Shown here one piece after another: positions 32,240-43,085 of a stretch of 64,000 bases of DNA (position 1 is the first letter of the stretch; each line of letters starts with the position of its first letter). Both the position numbers and the translations under genes were made by a program. This DNA is from CAYRPN01 sp964426135. Lineage in GTDB: Bacteria; Planctomycetota; Phycisphaerae; Phycisphaerales; Phycisphaeraceae. The notes beneath the pieces are model-generated. The model worked only from the letters and a program-made list of their open reading frames with translations, did no database searches and was not told the origin of the DNA. The stretch spans positions 1 through 64,000 of the forward strand of contig CAYRPN010000001.1 in the NCBI GenBank assembly GCA_964426135.1, given 5' to 3'.

Positions 32240-32440
32240 TGTTGCATCGCAATTGATTCACCGTGTGCCACGGGCAAGCGGAGTCTTCGGAGCTTGCCCG
32301 TGCGTGAATGAGATTGGCCCGTGAAGTTGCGCAACGGAAACGCAAGGCGCACGGGCAAGCTGCGCCGAGCCTTCGCTTGCCCATGGCACGCAATCACACG
32401 CAAGATCACACGCAAGATCACGCCATCACACGCACAATCA
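32240..32440. repeat. GCCACGGGCAAGC hairpin pair, copy 2, and CACACGCAAGAT array
   Basis: GTTGCATCGCAATTGATTC (32241 on) and the hairpin arms at 32265-32304 and 32350-32390 match 24816-24934, with a different core. CACACGCAAGATCACACGC units follow to about 32440. The remainder of the 502-bp gap up to the next gene shows no coding signal and should contain that gene's promoter. Confidence 0.87.
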
Positions 32441-32714
32441 ACCGAGGTCGACCACCCGGCGCTCATCGCCGGCTGCAACGCGTGCATGTCGCCGCGGCTG
32501 TCGTGCGTAGATGTCATGGGTGACCGGCCTGCGACACGATGGCGCGAAACCCCGCCCGCTTCCGCGTCAACTTAACCAGCCCGCGCAACGCAAGCCTCGC
32601 GCTGCGCGGAAGGAATCACTATGATGATTTCCCCTCGCACCGGTCCACGCCCGGCGAGGGAATGCGGCAGGCACAGCGCCTGTCTCCCCATCGTCACCTG
32701 ACAAGGAGTTTCCA

Positions 32715-35477
32715 ATGCACGGACTTTCCGTTCGACATCTTTCCCTGCTGCTGATCGCGGCGATCATGCTGATCGCTCAGCCGGCGGCCGCCCAGTTCAA
32801 GCTGGAAAAAGGCGACAACATCTGCATCCTCGGCAACACGCTGGCGGAACGCATGCAGCACCACGGCTGGCTGGAAACGCTGATCGTTTCCCGCTTTCCC
32901 CAGCACGAGCTGGTGTTCCGCAACCTCGGCTTCAGCGGCGACGAGGTGAACCCCGGCCAGCGGATGCGCTCGACGAATTTCGGCACGCCTGACCAGTGGC
33001 TCTCCGCCAACGCGCCCGTGCCCAACCCCAAGGCGCTCGCCACGCTGGAGTTCGTCCAGGAGAACCGCTTCGAGCACGCCAATACCAAGGCCGACGTGAT
33101 TTTCGCGTTCTTCGGCTACAACGAATCCTTCGGCGGTGAGCAAGGATTGCCCGCATTCAAGAAAGACCTGGAAGCGTGGATCAAGCACACGCTCGGTCAG
33201 AAGTACAACGGCACGAGCGCTCCGCGCGTCGTCATCTTCTCCCCCATCGCGCATGAAGACCTCAAGAGCGCCGACCTGCCCGACGGCAAGGAGAACAACG
33301 CCCGCCTGAAGCTCTATACCGCCGCGATGGCGGAGGTCGCCAAGGCCAATGGCGCGACCTTCGTGGACATTTTCACGCCGACGCACTCCGCATTTTCCAG
33401 CGGCGGCCCTTACACGATCAACGGCATCCACTTGAATGAAAAGGGCGATCAGCTCGTCGCCTCGACGATCGTGTCGCTGCTGCTGGGGCCCGTCTCCGCC
33501 GCCCCCGCGCCGCAGTCGCTCGAGCCGCTGCGAAAGATGATCAATGAAAAGAACTGGTACTGGTTCCACCGCTATCGCACCACGGATGGCTATTCGACCT
33601 ACGGCGACCGCGCGTTCCTCACCTTCAAGGGCGGCGGCCAGAAGCGCATGATCACCAAGGACGGCAAGCAGGTCGAGAGCGACGTGCTGCCCGCCAACTA
33701 CGAGACGCTGCAGCGCGAGCTGCATGTGCTCGACGTGATGACCGCCAACCGCGACAAGGCGGTCTGGGAAGTCGCCCAGGGCCGCACGCCCAAGATCGAC
33801 GACAGCAACACGCCCGCGTTCATCAACGCTCAGACGAACAAGCCCGGCCCCGGCCCCGACGGCGCGCACCAGTACGTTTCGGGTCAGGCGGGCATTGAAA
33901 AGATGAAGCTCGGCAAGAACCTGAAGGTCACCCTCTTCGCCGACGAAAGCATGTTCAAGGGCCAGGTCGTCAAGCCGCAGCAGATGGCGTTCGACACCAA
34001 GGGCCGGCTGTGGACCACGGCGTGGCCCAGCTATCCGCACTGGAAGCCCAAGGACCCGATGAACGACAAGCTGCTGATCCTGGAAGACACCGACAACGAC
34101 GGCAAAGCCGACAAGCTCACCGAGTTCGTCAGCGACATCCACAATCCCACCGGTTTTGAATTCTGGAACGGCGGCGTCATCGTGGCGTGCCAGCCGGACA
34201 TCTGGTTCCTCAAGGACACCGACGGCGACGACAAGGCTGACGTCCGCGAACGCGTGCTGCACGGCTTCGACTCGGCGGACACGCATCACGCGATCAACAG
34301 CTTCGTCTTCGACAACGGCGGCGGCCTGTATTTCCAGGAAGGCATCTTCCATCGCGTGCAGGTGGAGACGCCCTGGGCCGCGGCGCTGCGGCTGGTGGAC
34401 GGCGGCGTCTACCGCTACGAGCCGCGAACCTTCAAGGTCGCTACTTACATCCCGCACAGCTTCCCCAATCCGCACGGCCACGTCTTCGACCGCTGGGGCA
34501 ACGACTTCGTGACCGACGGCACCGGCGCTTCCACCTACCCCGGCGCCCCCTTCTCCGTTCACAGCTACCACCCGCAGAAGCGCGGCGGCCCGCCGAAACT
34601 TTACAACCAGCGCACCCGCCCCTGCCCCGCGACGGAGATCGTCTCCAGCCGGCACTTCCCCGAAGACATGCAGGGCAACCTGCTGGTGGAGAACGTCATC
34701 GGCGTGCTGGGCATCCTCAACTACAAGGTCAGCGAGAAGGATTCCTCCCACGCCGCCGTCGAGGTGGAGCCGTTCATCTCCGGCTCGGCCGACCCGAACT
34801 TCCGTCCCACCGACATGGAGATCGCGCCGGACGGCTCGCTCTACTTCACCGACTGGCACAACACGATCATCGGCCACATGCAGCACAACCTGCGCGACAA
34901 CAGCCGCGACCACGCCCACGGCCGCGTCTATCGCCTCACCTACGAAGGCCGCCCGTTGCTCACGCCGAAGAAAATCGACGGCGAACCCGTGGAGAAACTC
35001 GTGGCGCTGCTCGGCGAGCATGAAGATCGCGTCCGCTATCGCACCAAGATCGAACTGAGCGAACGCGACACCAAGGAAGTCATCGCCGCGGTGAACAAGT
35101 GGGTCGCCGGCCTCGACAAGAACGACAAGGAATACGAGCACCACCGCATGGAGGCGCTCTGGGTCCACCAGTGGCACAACGTGGTGAACGAGGAACTGCT
35201 CAACTCGCTGCTGACGTCCAAGGATTACAACGCCCGTGCCGCGGCGACGCGCGTGCTGCAGCACTGGCGCGATCGCGTGAAGGATCCGCTGGTGACGCTG
35301 GCGAAGCTGGTCAAGGACGAACATCCGCGCGTCCGGCTCGAAGCGGTGCGTGCGCTCAGCTTCTTCCAGACGCCCAAGGCGGCGGAGATCGCGGTGGAAG
35401 CCGCCGCGCTGCCGCAGGATCCGCACCTGAAGTACACGCTCAACGAGACGCTCAAGACGCTGGGCAAGTTCAAATGA
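32715..35477 (+). CDS. Exported PVC-type dehydrogenase-domain protein with SGNH-like N-terminus
   Basis: The 920-residue protein starts with a signal peptide (LLLIAAIMLIAQPAAA, cleavage near residue 26). Residues 30-260 resemble an SGNH/GDSL hydrolase, but the usual GDS block reads ILGNTLAER, so the nucleophile position is altered, while GYNE and NGIHLNEKG remain. Residues 300-730 match the PVC-type membrane-bound dehydrogenase beta-propeller (DTDNDGKADKLTEF, DTDGDDKADVRERV, HAHGRVYRLTYEG). The C-terminus has HEAT-like helices (EHPRVRLEAVRALSFF). No CxxCH haem motif was found. AAGGAG lies 7 bases before the ATG. It probably acts in the periplasm on sugars or polyols; the substrate is unknown. 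Confidence 0.85.
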   Translation: MHGLSVRHLSLLLIAAIMLIAQPAAAQFKLEKGDNICILGNTLAERMQHHGWLETLIVSRFPQHELVFRNLGFSGDEVNPGQRMRSTNFGTPDQWLSANAPVPNPKALATLEFVQENRFEHANTKADVIFAFFGYNESFGGEQGLPAFKKDLEAWIKHTLGQKYNGTSAPRVVIFSPIAHEDLKSADLPDGKENNARLKLYTAAMAEVAKANGATFVDIFTPTHSAFSSGGPYTINGIHLNEKGDQLVASTIVSLLLGPVSAAPAPQSLEPLRKMINEKNWYWFHRYRTTDGYSTYGDRAFLTFKGGGQKRMITKDGKQVESDVLPANYETLQRELHVLDVMTANRDKAVWEVAQGRTPKIDDSNTPAFINAQTNKPGPGPDGAHQYVSGQAGIEKMKLGKNLKVTLFADESMFKGQVVKPQQMAFDTKGRLWTTAWPSYPHWKPKDPMNDKLLILEDTDNDGKADKLTEFVSDIHNPTGFEFWNGGVIVACQPDIWFLKDTDGDDKADVRERVLHGFDSADTHHAINSFVFDNGGGLYFQEGIFHRVQVETPWAAALRLVDGGVYRYEPRTFKVATYIPHSFPNPHGHVFDRWGNDFVTDGTGASTYPGAPFSVHSYHPQKRGGPPKLYNQRTRPCPATEIVSSRHFPEDMQGNLLVENVIGVLGILNYKVSEKDSSHAAVEVEPFISGSADPNFRPTDMEIAPDGSLYFTDWHNTIIGHMQHNLRDNSRDHAHGRVYRLTYEGRPLLTPKKIDGEPVEKLVALLGEHEDRVRYRTKIELSERDTKEVIAAVNKWVAGLDKNDKEYEHHRMEALWVHQWHNVVNEELLNSLLTSKDYNARAAATRVLQHWRDRVKDPLVTLAKLVKDEHPRVRLEAVRALSFFQTPKAAEIAVEAAALPQDPHLKYTLNETLKTLGKFK

Positions 35478-35510
35478 ACCGTGGGCGTTCGATGAGTGAT
35501 GAAGCAACGA

Positions 35511-35542
35511 ACAACCCCGGCACGACGCCGGGGTTTTTTGTT
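35511..35542 (+). terminator. Rho-independent terminator
   Basis: The stem AACCCCGGC/GCCGGGGTT with a short loop is followed by a T-rich run. It lies 34 bases after the stop of the exported protein and ends that transcription unit. Confidence 0.92.
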
Positions 35543-35621
35543 GGGCTCGGTGCTCGTGCATCGTGCCTTGTCAGAGCCGGCGATTGGATGCAAGGACGCA
35601 GGGTTACAATCTCCACTATCG

Positions 35622-36404
35622 ATGCGAATCGCGCTGGCACAAATGAGTCCGGTCGATGGCGACATCGCGGGCATCGCGGCGGCGATTGGCCGCGCGCTGG
35701 CGGCGGCGATTGAACGCGATGTCGATCTGGTGATGTTTCCGCTGTCGGCGGGGACGAACACACTGCCGGGAAATGCCGCGCAAGCCTCAGCGTTCCTCGA
35801 CGCGTGCGCGCGTTCCATCGTCGAGATGGCGGAATCGTGCCGCGGCTTCACAGCGATCATCGGCTGCCCGATCCGCGGCGATTCCCCTGTCCACGCGCCG
35901 CGAAACGCGGCGGCGATCTGCACCGGTGGAAAGATCGCGCAGTGGAACGACTGTCCCGCGCCAGTCGTCATGCAAGGCGCGCGGGTCGGGATCGTCGTCG
36001 GCGAGGCACGCCGGCCGCAGGGCGAACCGCCTTCGACCGCAGGCGGCATTTCGAACGCGGTCGCAGGCTTGGCGACTCAAGGCATGGACCTGCTCGTGAT
36101 CCTGGGCGTGGTTGGAATGTGGGAGCGCGATGCTGCCGCGTCACGGCATCCCGCCAGCGCACTGGCGAAGCGGTACGCCGCGCCGGTGCTCTGCTGCAAT
36201 CAGCCCGGCGCCAGTGGCGACGCCGACATCGACCGCCACTGCGCGTTCGACAGACACGGCGAGCCGATCGCCATGACCGTCGCGGCGGACGGCAGCCTGT
36301 TGCTGATCGAGCTACCCGATGTGGGATTCGTCACCGGCGACCGGCCCGGCACCTGCGGCGGGGTGAACTGGGGGCCTGCGGGCGAATCTACTGTGCAGAA
36401 GTGA
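35622..36404 (+). CDS. Nitrilase-superfamily domain protein lacking the catalytic triad
   Basis: The 260-residue protein has the fold signature of carbon-nitrogen hydrolases and most resembles the glutaminase domain of NAD synthetase: IALAQMSPVDGDIAGIAAAI at the start and a CCNQPGASG segment (compare the YVNQVGG family motif). The Glu motif FPEL reads MFPLSAG, the Lys region reads GGKIAQWNDCP, and the Cys motif (CEDIW type) reads VVGEARRP. All three catalytic residues therefore appear to be missing. It is either a pseudoenzyme or binds a ligand without hydrolysis. ATG 35622 is used. No synthetase domain follows. Confidence 0.72.
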   Translation: MRIALAQMSPVDGDIAGIAAAIGRALAAAIERDVDLVMFPLSAGTNTLPGNAAQASAFLDACARSIVEMAESCRGFTAIIGCPIRGDSPVHAPRNAAAICTGGKIAQWNDCPAPVVMQGARVGIVVGEARRPQGEPPSTAGGISNAVAGLATQGMDLLVILGVVGMWERDAAASRHPASALAKRYAAPVLCCNQPGASGDADIDRHCAFDRHGEPIAMTVAADGSLLLIELPDVGFVTGDRPGTCGGVNWGPAGESTVQK

Positions 36405-36437
36405 ACGGTGAAACCGGGGCAACTGAAAGCCCCATGC

Positions 36438-36728
36438 TCACCACATCCATTTCAGAAACGCGGCGATCAGCAGTGCCGCGATGATCGCCACGATGATGCC
36501 GGGCAGACTGCCGGTGACCGGCCCGTTCTCGATCCGCGAATCCACATCGAACTCCTCTTCCTGCTCATCGGCCTCCGGCAAGTCCAGGTCGTCGTACAGC
36601 GTGTCCTGCGACCATCCGGTTTCATCGTCCGAGCCGCACTCGGGACAGCACGCGGCACCGGCGGGCACCATTGTGCCGCAGTTGGGGCAGGTGAAGGAAT
36701 CGGGAGTGTCGGGTTGAGTTCTCTTCAC
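36438..36728 (-). CDS. Small zinc-ribbon protein with C-terminal membrane anchor
   Basis: The 96-residue frame starts at GTG 36728. A zinc ribbon (CPNCG...CCPECG) occupies residues 12-32, followed by an acidic stretch (DLPEADEQEEEFDVD) and a terminal hydrophobic helix (GIIVAIIAALLIAAFLKW). Zinc-ribbon plus single-TM proteins of this size are common in Planctomycetota; function unknown. The frame upstream of the GTG overlaps rpoD and is not conserved. The start is uncertain because no Shine-Dalgarno sequence is visible. Confidence 0.65.
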   Translation of the reverse strand: MKRTQPDTPDSFTCPNCGTMVPAGAACCPECGSDDETGWSQDTLYDDLDLPEADEQEEEFDVDSRIENGPVTGSLPGIIVAIIAALLIAAFLKWMW

Positions 36729-36882
36729 AATGGTCGGTTGGATGCAGTGTATTCGATGGTGTCGCGTGCAAATGAAAATGACCTGCGAGCGGTCGCAGGT
36801 CTTGGTGAAATCAAAGGGCGACAGTGGCAGAGGCGCAAGCGGCGAATGTGCACCACAGGCGACGGGGGTCGCGATGCATCGC

Positions 36883-38790
<1,908 letters not shown>

Positions 38791-39217
38791 GCCCTTTCAA
38801 TCAGCCGAGATTCCGCTTCAGCGCCTTTTCATGCGAAAGCAAAGCCCGCCTCGGCGACGGTGTGCGTTCATGCGCGTTCACACACCGGCGTCGAAGCGGA
38901 TCGAGGCTCTCCATTCGGCATGCAGGCGATGGCGGCTGCGGCGTCTAGTGCGCGGGGCGAGAGGTCGGTTGGGCCAGGGAGTTCACCGGTCGGCGTGCGG
39001 AAGGGCTGTTTGTTTTGCAGGCCAGCGACTAGCGCTGAAGCCGCGTGGTTGCCGCGACGCTCGATCCAGGACTATTCGGCTCAACGATGCTCGCACCGCT
39101 TGGTTTGACGTGAACCGCATCCAGCGGCCCACGCGTCTCTCTTGCGTTTCGCCGCCGCAATCCTTGCGGCGACGACGATGGTGCGGCAGGCGTTCCCGCC
39201 GCGAATCCCGAAAAAAA
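38791..39217. other. 427-bp gap between dnaG and rpoD
   Basis: No coding frame, array or paired hairpin was recognised. A short inverted motif CCGCCGCAATCC/TTGCGGCG lies near 39150-39175. The stretch presumably holds the rpoD promoter, but I cannot point to one pair of promoter boxes. Confidence 0.4.
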
Positions 39218-41368
39218 CTAAGGCTGCACTCGCATGATGTTCAGGCCGGGACGATCGAACCGGGAGAGTTTGCTTTTCACGGCTTCGATTTCCCGCTGAT
39301 GCGCGTCTTCCGGTGCCGATGGTGTATTGGGGTAGGCTGCCGGTAGCGCTTGATTCTGCCGATGTCGATGGAAGTCAAGGATGTGCTCGGCGGCGTTGCA
39401 GAGCTTGCTCCCCAGGTTCGGCTTTCCGATACTGAGCATCGCTTCGATTTCCACGTCGATGGCCGTCGCCAGACTCGCAAGGTGCTCCAGTTGCCGCTCG
39501 GCGAACTCGGCCAGAAGAACGGAAAGCGTCAGAGCGCGCTCCTCGCTCAACAAGTCGTAGATCACCTGGTACAAACCGCGACCGTCCTGGGTCACCATCT
39601 CGCCGGGCGTCAACTCTTCATCGAGCATGCGCCCCGAAGCGAGAGTCGTGTGAAAGAGTTCGGGCTGCCTCAGCAGGCACCCGATTAACTGTCGTTCCGC
39701 ACGTGCTAATCCAATTTTAGCCGACTCGGTTAGTGAAGCAACGTCGGATAATCCTAAATTTGACGGATTTTCCGTTCCAGCAGTATTGGCGGAGGGTGAC
39801 GAAGGTAACGCCCCTGCCGTCTCATCCGCGACAAACTGTCCATCCGAGGGTGTAAACGGCGATTCGTTGCCGCTGGTTCCCGGACCTGTGTCGGCGTTAC
39901 CGGACGAAGCGGCAGATGCGGGAAGCACGCCAGGCCGCTTGACCGCCATCTTCTCGCGCGGCGCCAGCCGGCGAAACATCTCGCGCACGTCCGGCTCCGG
40001 CATCCGCAAAAGCGTCGCCAAACGCTGGTAAACCGCTGCTTTTCGTGCCGGCGCCATCCGTTCGATCGCCCCCGTCGCCGCCAGCTTGCGGGTGAACTCT
40101 TCCACCGTCCGCTGCCAGGCCGTCACCGAACTGGTCGCCCCCAGTTGTTTCGAGAGCAAACCAAATTCGTAGTCCAGGGCATCCACCGCCGCCTTCATGG
40201 CCGCCTGAAACCGCGCCGGCCCGTCCGGCAGCAGCATCAGATCAGCCGGATCCTTGCCCTCCGGCACCACCGCGATGGCGACATCCATCTCCTCCGTCAG
40301 GAAAATCTCCACCGCACGGTTGGCGGCACGTTGGCCGGCGGCGTCGGCGTCGAAGGTGAGGATCACCTTGTCGCAGTACTTCTTCAGTTCCCGCACATGC
40401 TCACCCGTCAGGGCCGTACCCAGCGTGGCGACGACGTTGCTCGCGCCGTGTTGATGGCAGGCGATGACATCGACGTAGCCCTCGACGATGATGGCGGTGC
40501 GCTGATCGAGGATCGCCTTCTTCGCCAGGTGCAACCCGTAGAGCGTGCGCGACTTAGTGAACAAGGCCGTCTCGGGGCTGTTCAGGTACTTGGGCTCATC
40601 CTCGTCTCGAATTTTGCGCCCGCCGAACGCGATGGGCCGACCCAGGGCATCGCAGATGGGGAAGATGATGCGGTGGCGAAGACGGTCGTAGAAAGAGGAA
40701 GGGCCAAGGGCCAAGGGCCTAGGGCCTAGGGACAAACCAGTCGCAGACGGTTCGCCGCTCGATTCGGCATCCCTTGGCCCCTGGCCCTCGGCCCTTTGCC
40801 CTTTGTCTCTGCTCGAAATCAGCCCGGCGGACGCAAATCCTTTCACGTTCCAATGGTTCGCGCGAACTGCTTTGGCAAGCCCATCCCAGCCGTCGGGCGC
40901 GTAGCCGATCTGGAAAGCGAGGACCATCGCCTCGTTGATCTGCCGGCGGGCGATGTAATCGCGGGCGATCTGGCCCTGCTGAGGCTGGCGGTAAAGCTTC
41001 TGGAAAAACTCCAGGGCACGCTGGTTCGCCTCGCCGAGGATTTGCCTGTCGCTGGCGCCTTCGCTGGACTGGCCGCTTTCCTGCATCTTGATGCCCGCGC
41101 GTTCGGCGAGGAATTTCAACGCCTCGGGGAAGGTCATCTTGTGATACTTCATCATCCAGCCGAACACATCGCCGCCGGTGTTGCAGACGAAGCAGTGGAA
41201 AATCTGCTTGGTCGGGCTGACGAACATCGAAGGCGATTTGTCGTCGTGGAACGGGCACAGACCCGCGAATTCCCGGCCCTTCTGCTTCAGGAGAATCTGC
41301 TGCCCGATCAGATCGACGATGTCGGTGGCGCCTTGAACGAGATGCTTGATGTCTTCGCGCGTCGCCAT
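39218..41368 (-). CDS. dnaG: DNA primase
   Basis: The 716-residue primase makes RNA primers at the replication fork. An N-terminal zinc finger CPFHDDKSPS...HCFVCNTGG lies at residues 42-70. The RNA-polymerase/TOPRIM core holds AIIVEGYVDVIA and FDADAAGQRAA, with the catalytic Glu and Asp pair. The C-terminal region is the DnaB-interaction domain. Residues 188-227 or so (GQRAEGQGPRD, LGPRPLALGPS) are translated GGGCCAAGG arrays between the zinc domain and the TOPRIM core. ATG 41368 (MATREDIKHL) is chosen over GTG 41416 because family conservation begins there. Confidence 0.96.
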   Translation of the reverse strand: MATREDIKHLVQGATDIVDLIGQQILLKQKGREFAGLCPFHDDKSPSMFVSPTKQIFHCFVCNTGGDVFGWMMKYHKMTFPEALKFLAERAGIKMQESGQSSEGASDRQILGEANQRALEFFQKLYRQPQQGQIARDYIARRQINEAMVLAFQIGYAPDGWDGLAKAVRANHWNVKGFASAGLISSRDKGQRAEGQGPRDAESSGEPSATGLSLGPRPLALGPSSFYDRLRHRIIFPICDALGRPIAFGGRKIRDEDEPKYLNSPETALFTKSRTLYGLHLAKKAILDQRTAIIVEGYVDVIACHQHGASNVVATLGTALTGEHVRELKKYCDKVILTFDADAAGQRAANRAVEIFLTEEMDVAIAVVPEGKDPADLMLLPDGPARFQAAMKAAVDALDYEFGLLSKQLGATSSVTAWQRTVEEFTRKLAATGAIERMAPARKAAVYQRLATLLRMPEPDVREMFRRLAPREKMAVKRPGVLPASAASSGNADTGPGTSGNESPFTPSDGQFVADETAGALPSSPSANTAGTENPSNLGLSDVASLTESAKIGLARAERQLIGCLLRQPELFHTTLASGRMLDEELTPGEMVTQDGRGLYQVIYDLLSEERALTLSVLLAEFAERQLEHLASLATAIDVEIEAMLSIGKPNLGSKLCNAAEHILDFHRHRQNQALPAAYPNTPSAPEDAHQREIEAVKSKLSRFDRPGLNIMRVQP
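40690..40805. repeat. Inverted GGGCCAAGG arrays inside dnaG
   Basis: AAGGGCCAAGGGCCAAGGGC units (40696-40730) face CTTGGCCCCTGGCCCTCGG units (40769-40803) across a 38-bp core. The block is in frame in dnaG, adds about 40 residues and keeps the frame open. Confidence 0.9.
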
Positions 41369-41738
41369 GTCGATTCGCCTGTACAGTCGTCGCTTGAAAA
41401 CCAGCGATTCGAACACGCTCCTGCCGGTCGCCGCAACCGCGGAGACTGCCCGTGCGCCCCGCTTCCACTGCGCACGGATCTACTCAACCTCACGCTGAGC
41501 CGTGGCGGCTGAACCAACGCATCGCCCTCGGCTTCCGCCGGCGACTCCTGCCTGACCTGATTCCAAACTGTGCGTTCGCGTCACTCCGTGGTCGGGGAAC
41601 CGTGAGAACCACAATCCCCACACCATAGGTACCACCAGACCTCGCGTTGTCAAACTTCATGTCGCCAAAGTCGGCGCGGATGACTCCGGCTGAACCGTTG
41701 CACAAAGGGGCCGCGCACGAATCATCTGAACGATTGAG

Positions 41739-41807
41739 TCTCGCGCAAAGGCGCCAAGCTCGCCAAGAAATCCGCCGCCTTGGCGAGCTTTGCGCCTTTG
41801 CGCGAGA
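41739..41807. repeat. 69-bp inverted repeat, TCTCGCGCAAAGGCGCC type
   Basis: The left arm TCTCGCGCAAAGGCGCCAAG continues CTCGCCAAG. The right arm is the reverse complement with one change, and the core is 11 bp. A weaker relative containing TTCGCGTGC...TTGCGCGAGG lies near 47310-47365. No T tract adjoins it, so it is not an ordinary terminator. Confidence 0.88.
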
Positions 41808-41854
41808 TTCAGCCCACCCAAGTCGACCTGTGCAACCTATTGATGCGCAGGGCC

Positions 41855-41885
41855 AAAGCAAACAACCCCCACGATCGGGGGTTGC
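41855..41885 (-). terminator. Probable terminator of rpmB
   Basis: On the minus strand CAACCCCC-GATCGT-GGGGGTTG is followed by TTTGCTTTGG. It lies about 80 bases after the rpmB stop. Confidence 0.75.
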
Positions 41886-41963
41886 GATTCATTCGTTGGA
41901 TGCCGCGTTCTGTTTCCTCGCTTCTTCCTTCTGAATCCCGCCCTCGGCTCCCGTCGCCCCGGT

Positions 41964-42242
41964 TCAGGCGGTTGCGGCAGCCTCGGCGTTTTTCTTGTAG
42001 ACGTACTTGCGCTTCAGGGGCTTGACGACCAGGCCCATCTTCATCGCCTTGGCGGAGACGCGGATGCGCTTGACGGAGCCATCGACGACCGCGGTGACGG
42101 TGTGGATATTCGCTTTGAACTTGCGCTTGGTCTTGCCCGTGACCTTGGTGCCGACGCCGCCGAGGTACTTAGCCTTACCGCGGAGCGTGTAGCTGTGGCC
42201 GGTGCCGGTCTGGCGGCCGGTGAAGTAGCATTTTCGTGACAT
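41964..42242 (-). CDS. rpmB: 50S ribosomal protein L28
   Basis: The 92-residue basic protein begins MSRKCYFTGRQTGTGHSYTL and has the L28 pattern VGTKVTGKTKRKFKANIHTV. It is a structural component of the large ribosomal subunit. Family L28 proteins often carry CxxC pairs; here only one Cys is near the N-terminus, so this is the zinc-free form. It is monocistronic. Confidence 0.95.
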   Translation of the reverse strand: MSRKCYFTGRQTGTGHSYTLRGKAKYLGGVGTKVTGKTKRKFKANIHTVTAVVDGSVKRIRVSAKAMKMGLVVKPLKRKYVYKKNAEAAATA

Positions 42243-42413
42243 GACTCACCTCAGGATTCATCTGAAAAATCGACAGGACGGTTGCCTGTCCCACACCCAA
42301 TCGGCCGCCCACCGCGGCGCGAGCCGAGTATTCTAACGGATCGTATGAAGATCGCAACTTCAAGAGAATGCCGTTGAACCGTAGATGCCGCCGATGACAC
42401 GGATTGAACGGAA

Positions 42414-43085
42414 ATGTCATGCATTCTCCGGTCCGTGCCATCCGTACCATCCGCGTCGCCTCTGCCTCTGCCCTCTGTCCTCTGTCCTCTGTCCCCTGAC
42501 TCTTCCCAATCCGACGCCGCCCTGATCGCCGCCGCCAATGCCGGTGGCGACGGGGGTCGCCGCGCGTTCGAGGCGCTCTACCGTCGGTACCGCGACTGGG
42601 TGGTGCATCTGGCGATGCGGTTCACGCGCGATGCCGATGGCGCCGCCGACGTGGCCCAGGAGGTGTTCATCTACCTGCTGAGAAAGTTCCCCGGCTTTCA
42701 GCTCACCGCCAAGCTCACCACGTTTCTCTACCCGGCGGTGAAAAACCTCTCGCACACCTGGCGGCTCAAGACCCGCCGATTCGCCGGCGATGACGAGGCC
42801 CTGGCGCTGCAACCCGACCGCGCCGCCACCGCCGCCGCCGACAGTGCCGCGTTTGGCCAGGCCGACCCCGCGCGGGCGGAACTGGCCGCCGTGATGGACA
42901 AGCTTTCCGAGGCGCACCGCGAGGTGCTGCTGCTGCGGTTCGTGGATGACCTGAGCCTGATCGAGATCGCGGACCTGCTCGGCGTGCCGGTGGGCACGGT
43001 GAAAAGCCGGATCCACCACGCGATCGCGACCTTGCGCAGCGATCCAAGAGTGAAAGATTTTTTTGATATTCCGCGGGAGCCGTGA
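42414..43085 (+). CDS. ECF-like RNA polymerase sigma factor
   Basis: The 223-residue protein has sigma-70 region 2 (FEALYRRYRDWVVHLAMRFT, DVAQEVFIYLLRKFP) and region 4 (LSEAHREVLLLRFVDDLSLI, LLGVPVGTVKSRIHHAIATL), the usual ECF layout. The N-terminal 30 residues (PSASPLPLPSVLCPLSP) are a translated CCTCTGTCC array, so the natural start may be a non-ATG codon further in. It heads a four-gene unit with a membrane dockerin protein, suggesting control by the neighbouring membrane protein. Confidence 0.88.
   Translation: MSCILRSVPSVPSASPLPLPSVLCPLSPDSSQSDAALIAAANAGGDGGRRAFEALYRRYRDWVVHLAMRFTRDADGAADVAQEVFIYLLRKFPGFQLTAKLTTFLYPAVKNLSHTWRLKTRRFAGDDEALALQPDRAATAAADSAAFGQADPARAELAAVMDKLSEAHREVLLLRFVDDLSLIEIADLLGVPVGTVKSRIHHAIATLRSDPRVKDFFDIPREP
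42455..42500. repeat. CCTCTGTCCTCTGTCC array at the 5' end of the sigma gene
   Basis: Units CTCTGCCCTCTGTCCTCTG and TCCTCTGTCCCCTGAC occupy the first codons of the sigma factor frame. They belong to the same family as the arrays in murD and priA. Confidence 0.78.

Larger units (their letters stand above)
41369..41963. other. 595-bp gap between rpmB and dnaG
   Basis: No gene was recognised. The gap contains a long inverted repeat at 41739-41807 and the rpmB terminator at 41855-41885. The remaining 370 bp next to dnaG should include its promoter, but no clear boxes stand out. Confidence 0.5.

Noticed and set aside
32694..35561. 955-codon open frame opposite the PVC-type protein
   Set aside because: The frame mirrors the real gene in an antisense register. 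The real gene has a signal peptide, a Shine-Dalgarno sequence and family motifs; the antisense product has none.
41490..41861. 123-codon minus-strand frame between rpmB and dnaG
   Set aside because: It runs through a long inverted repeat, has no ribosome site and encodes an Arg/Ser-rich product without a family.
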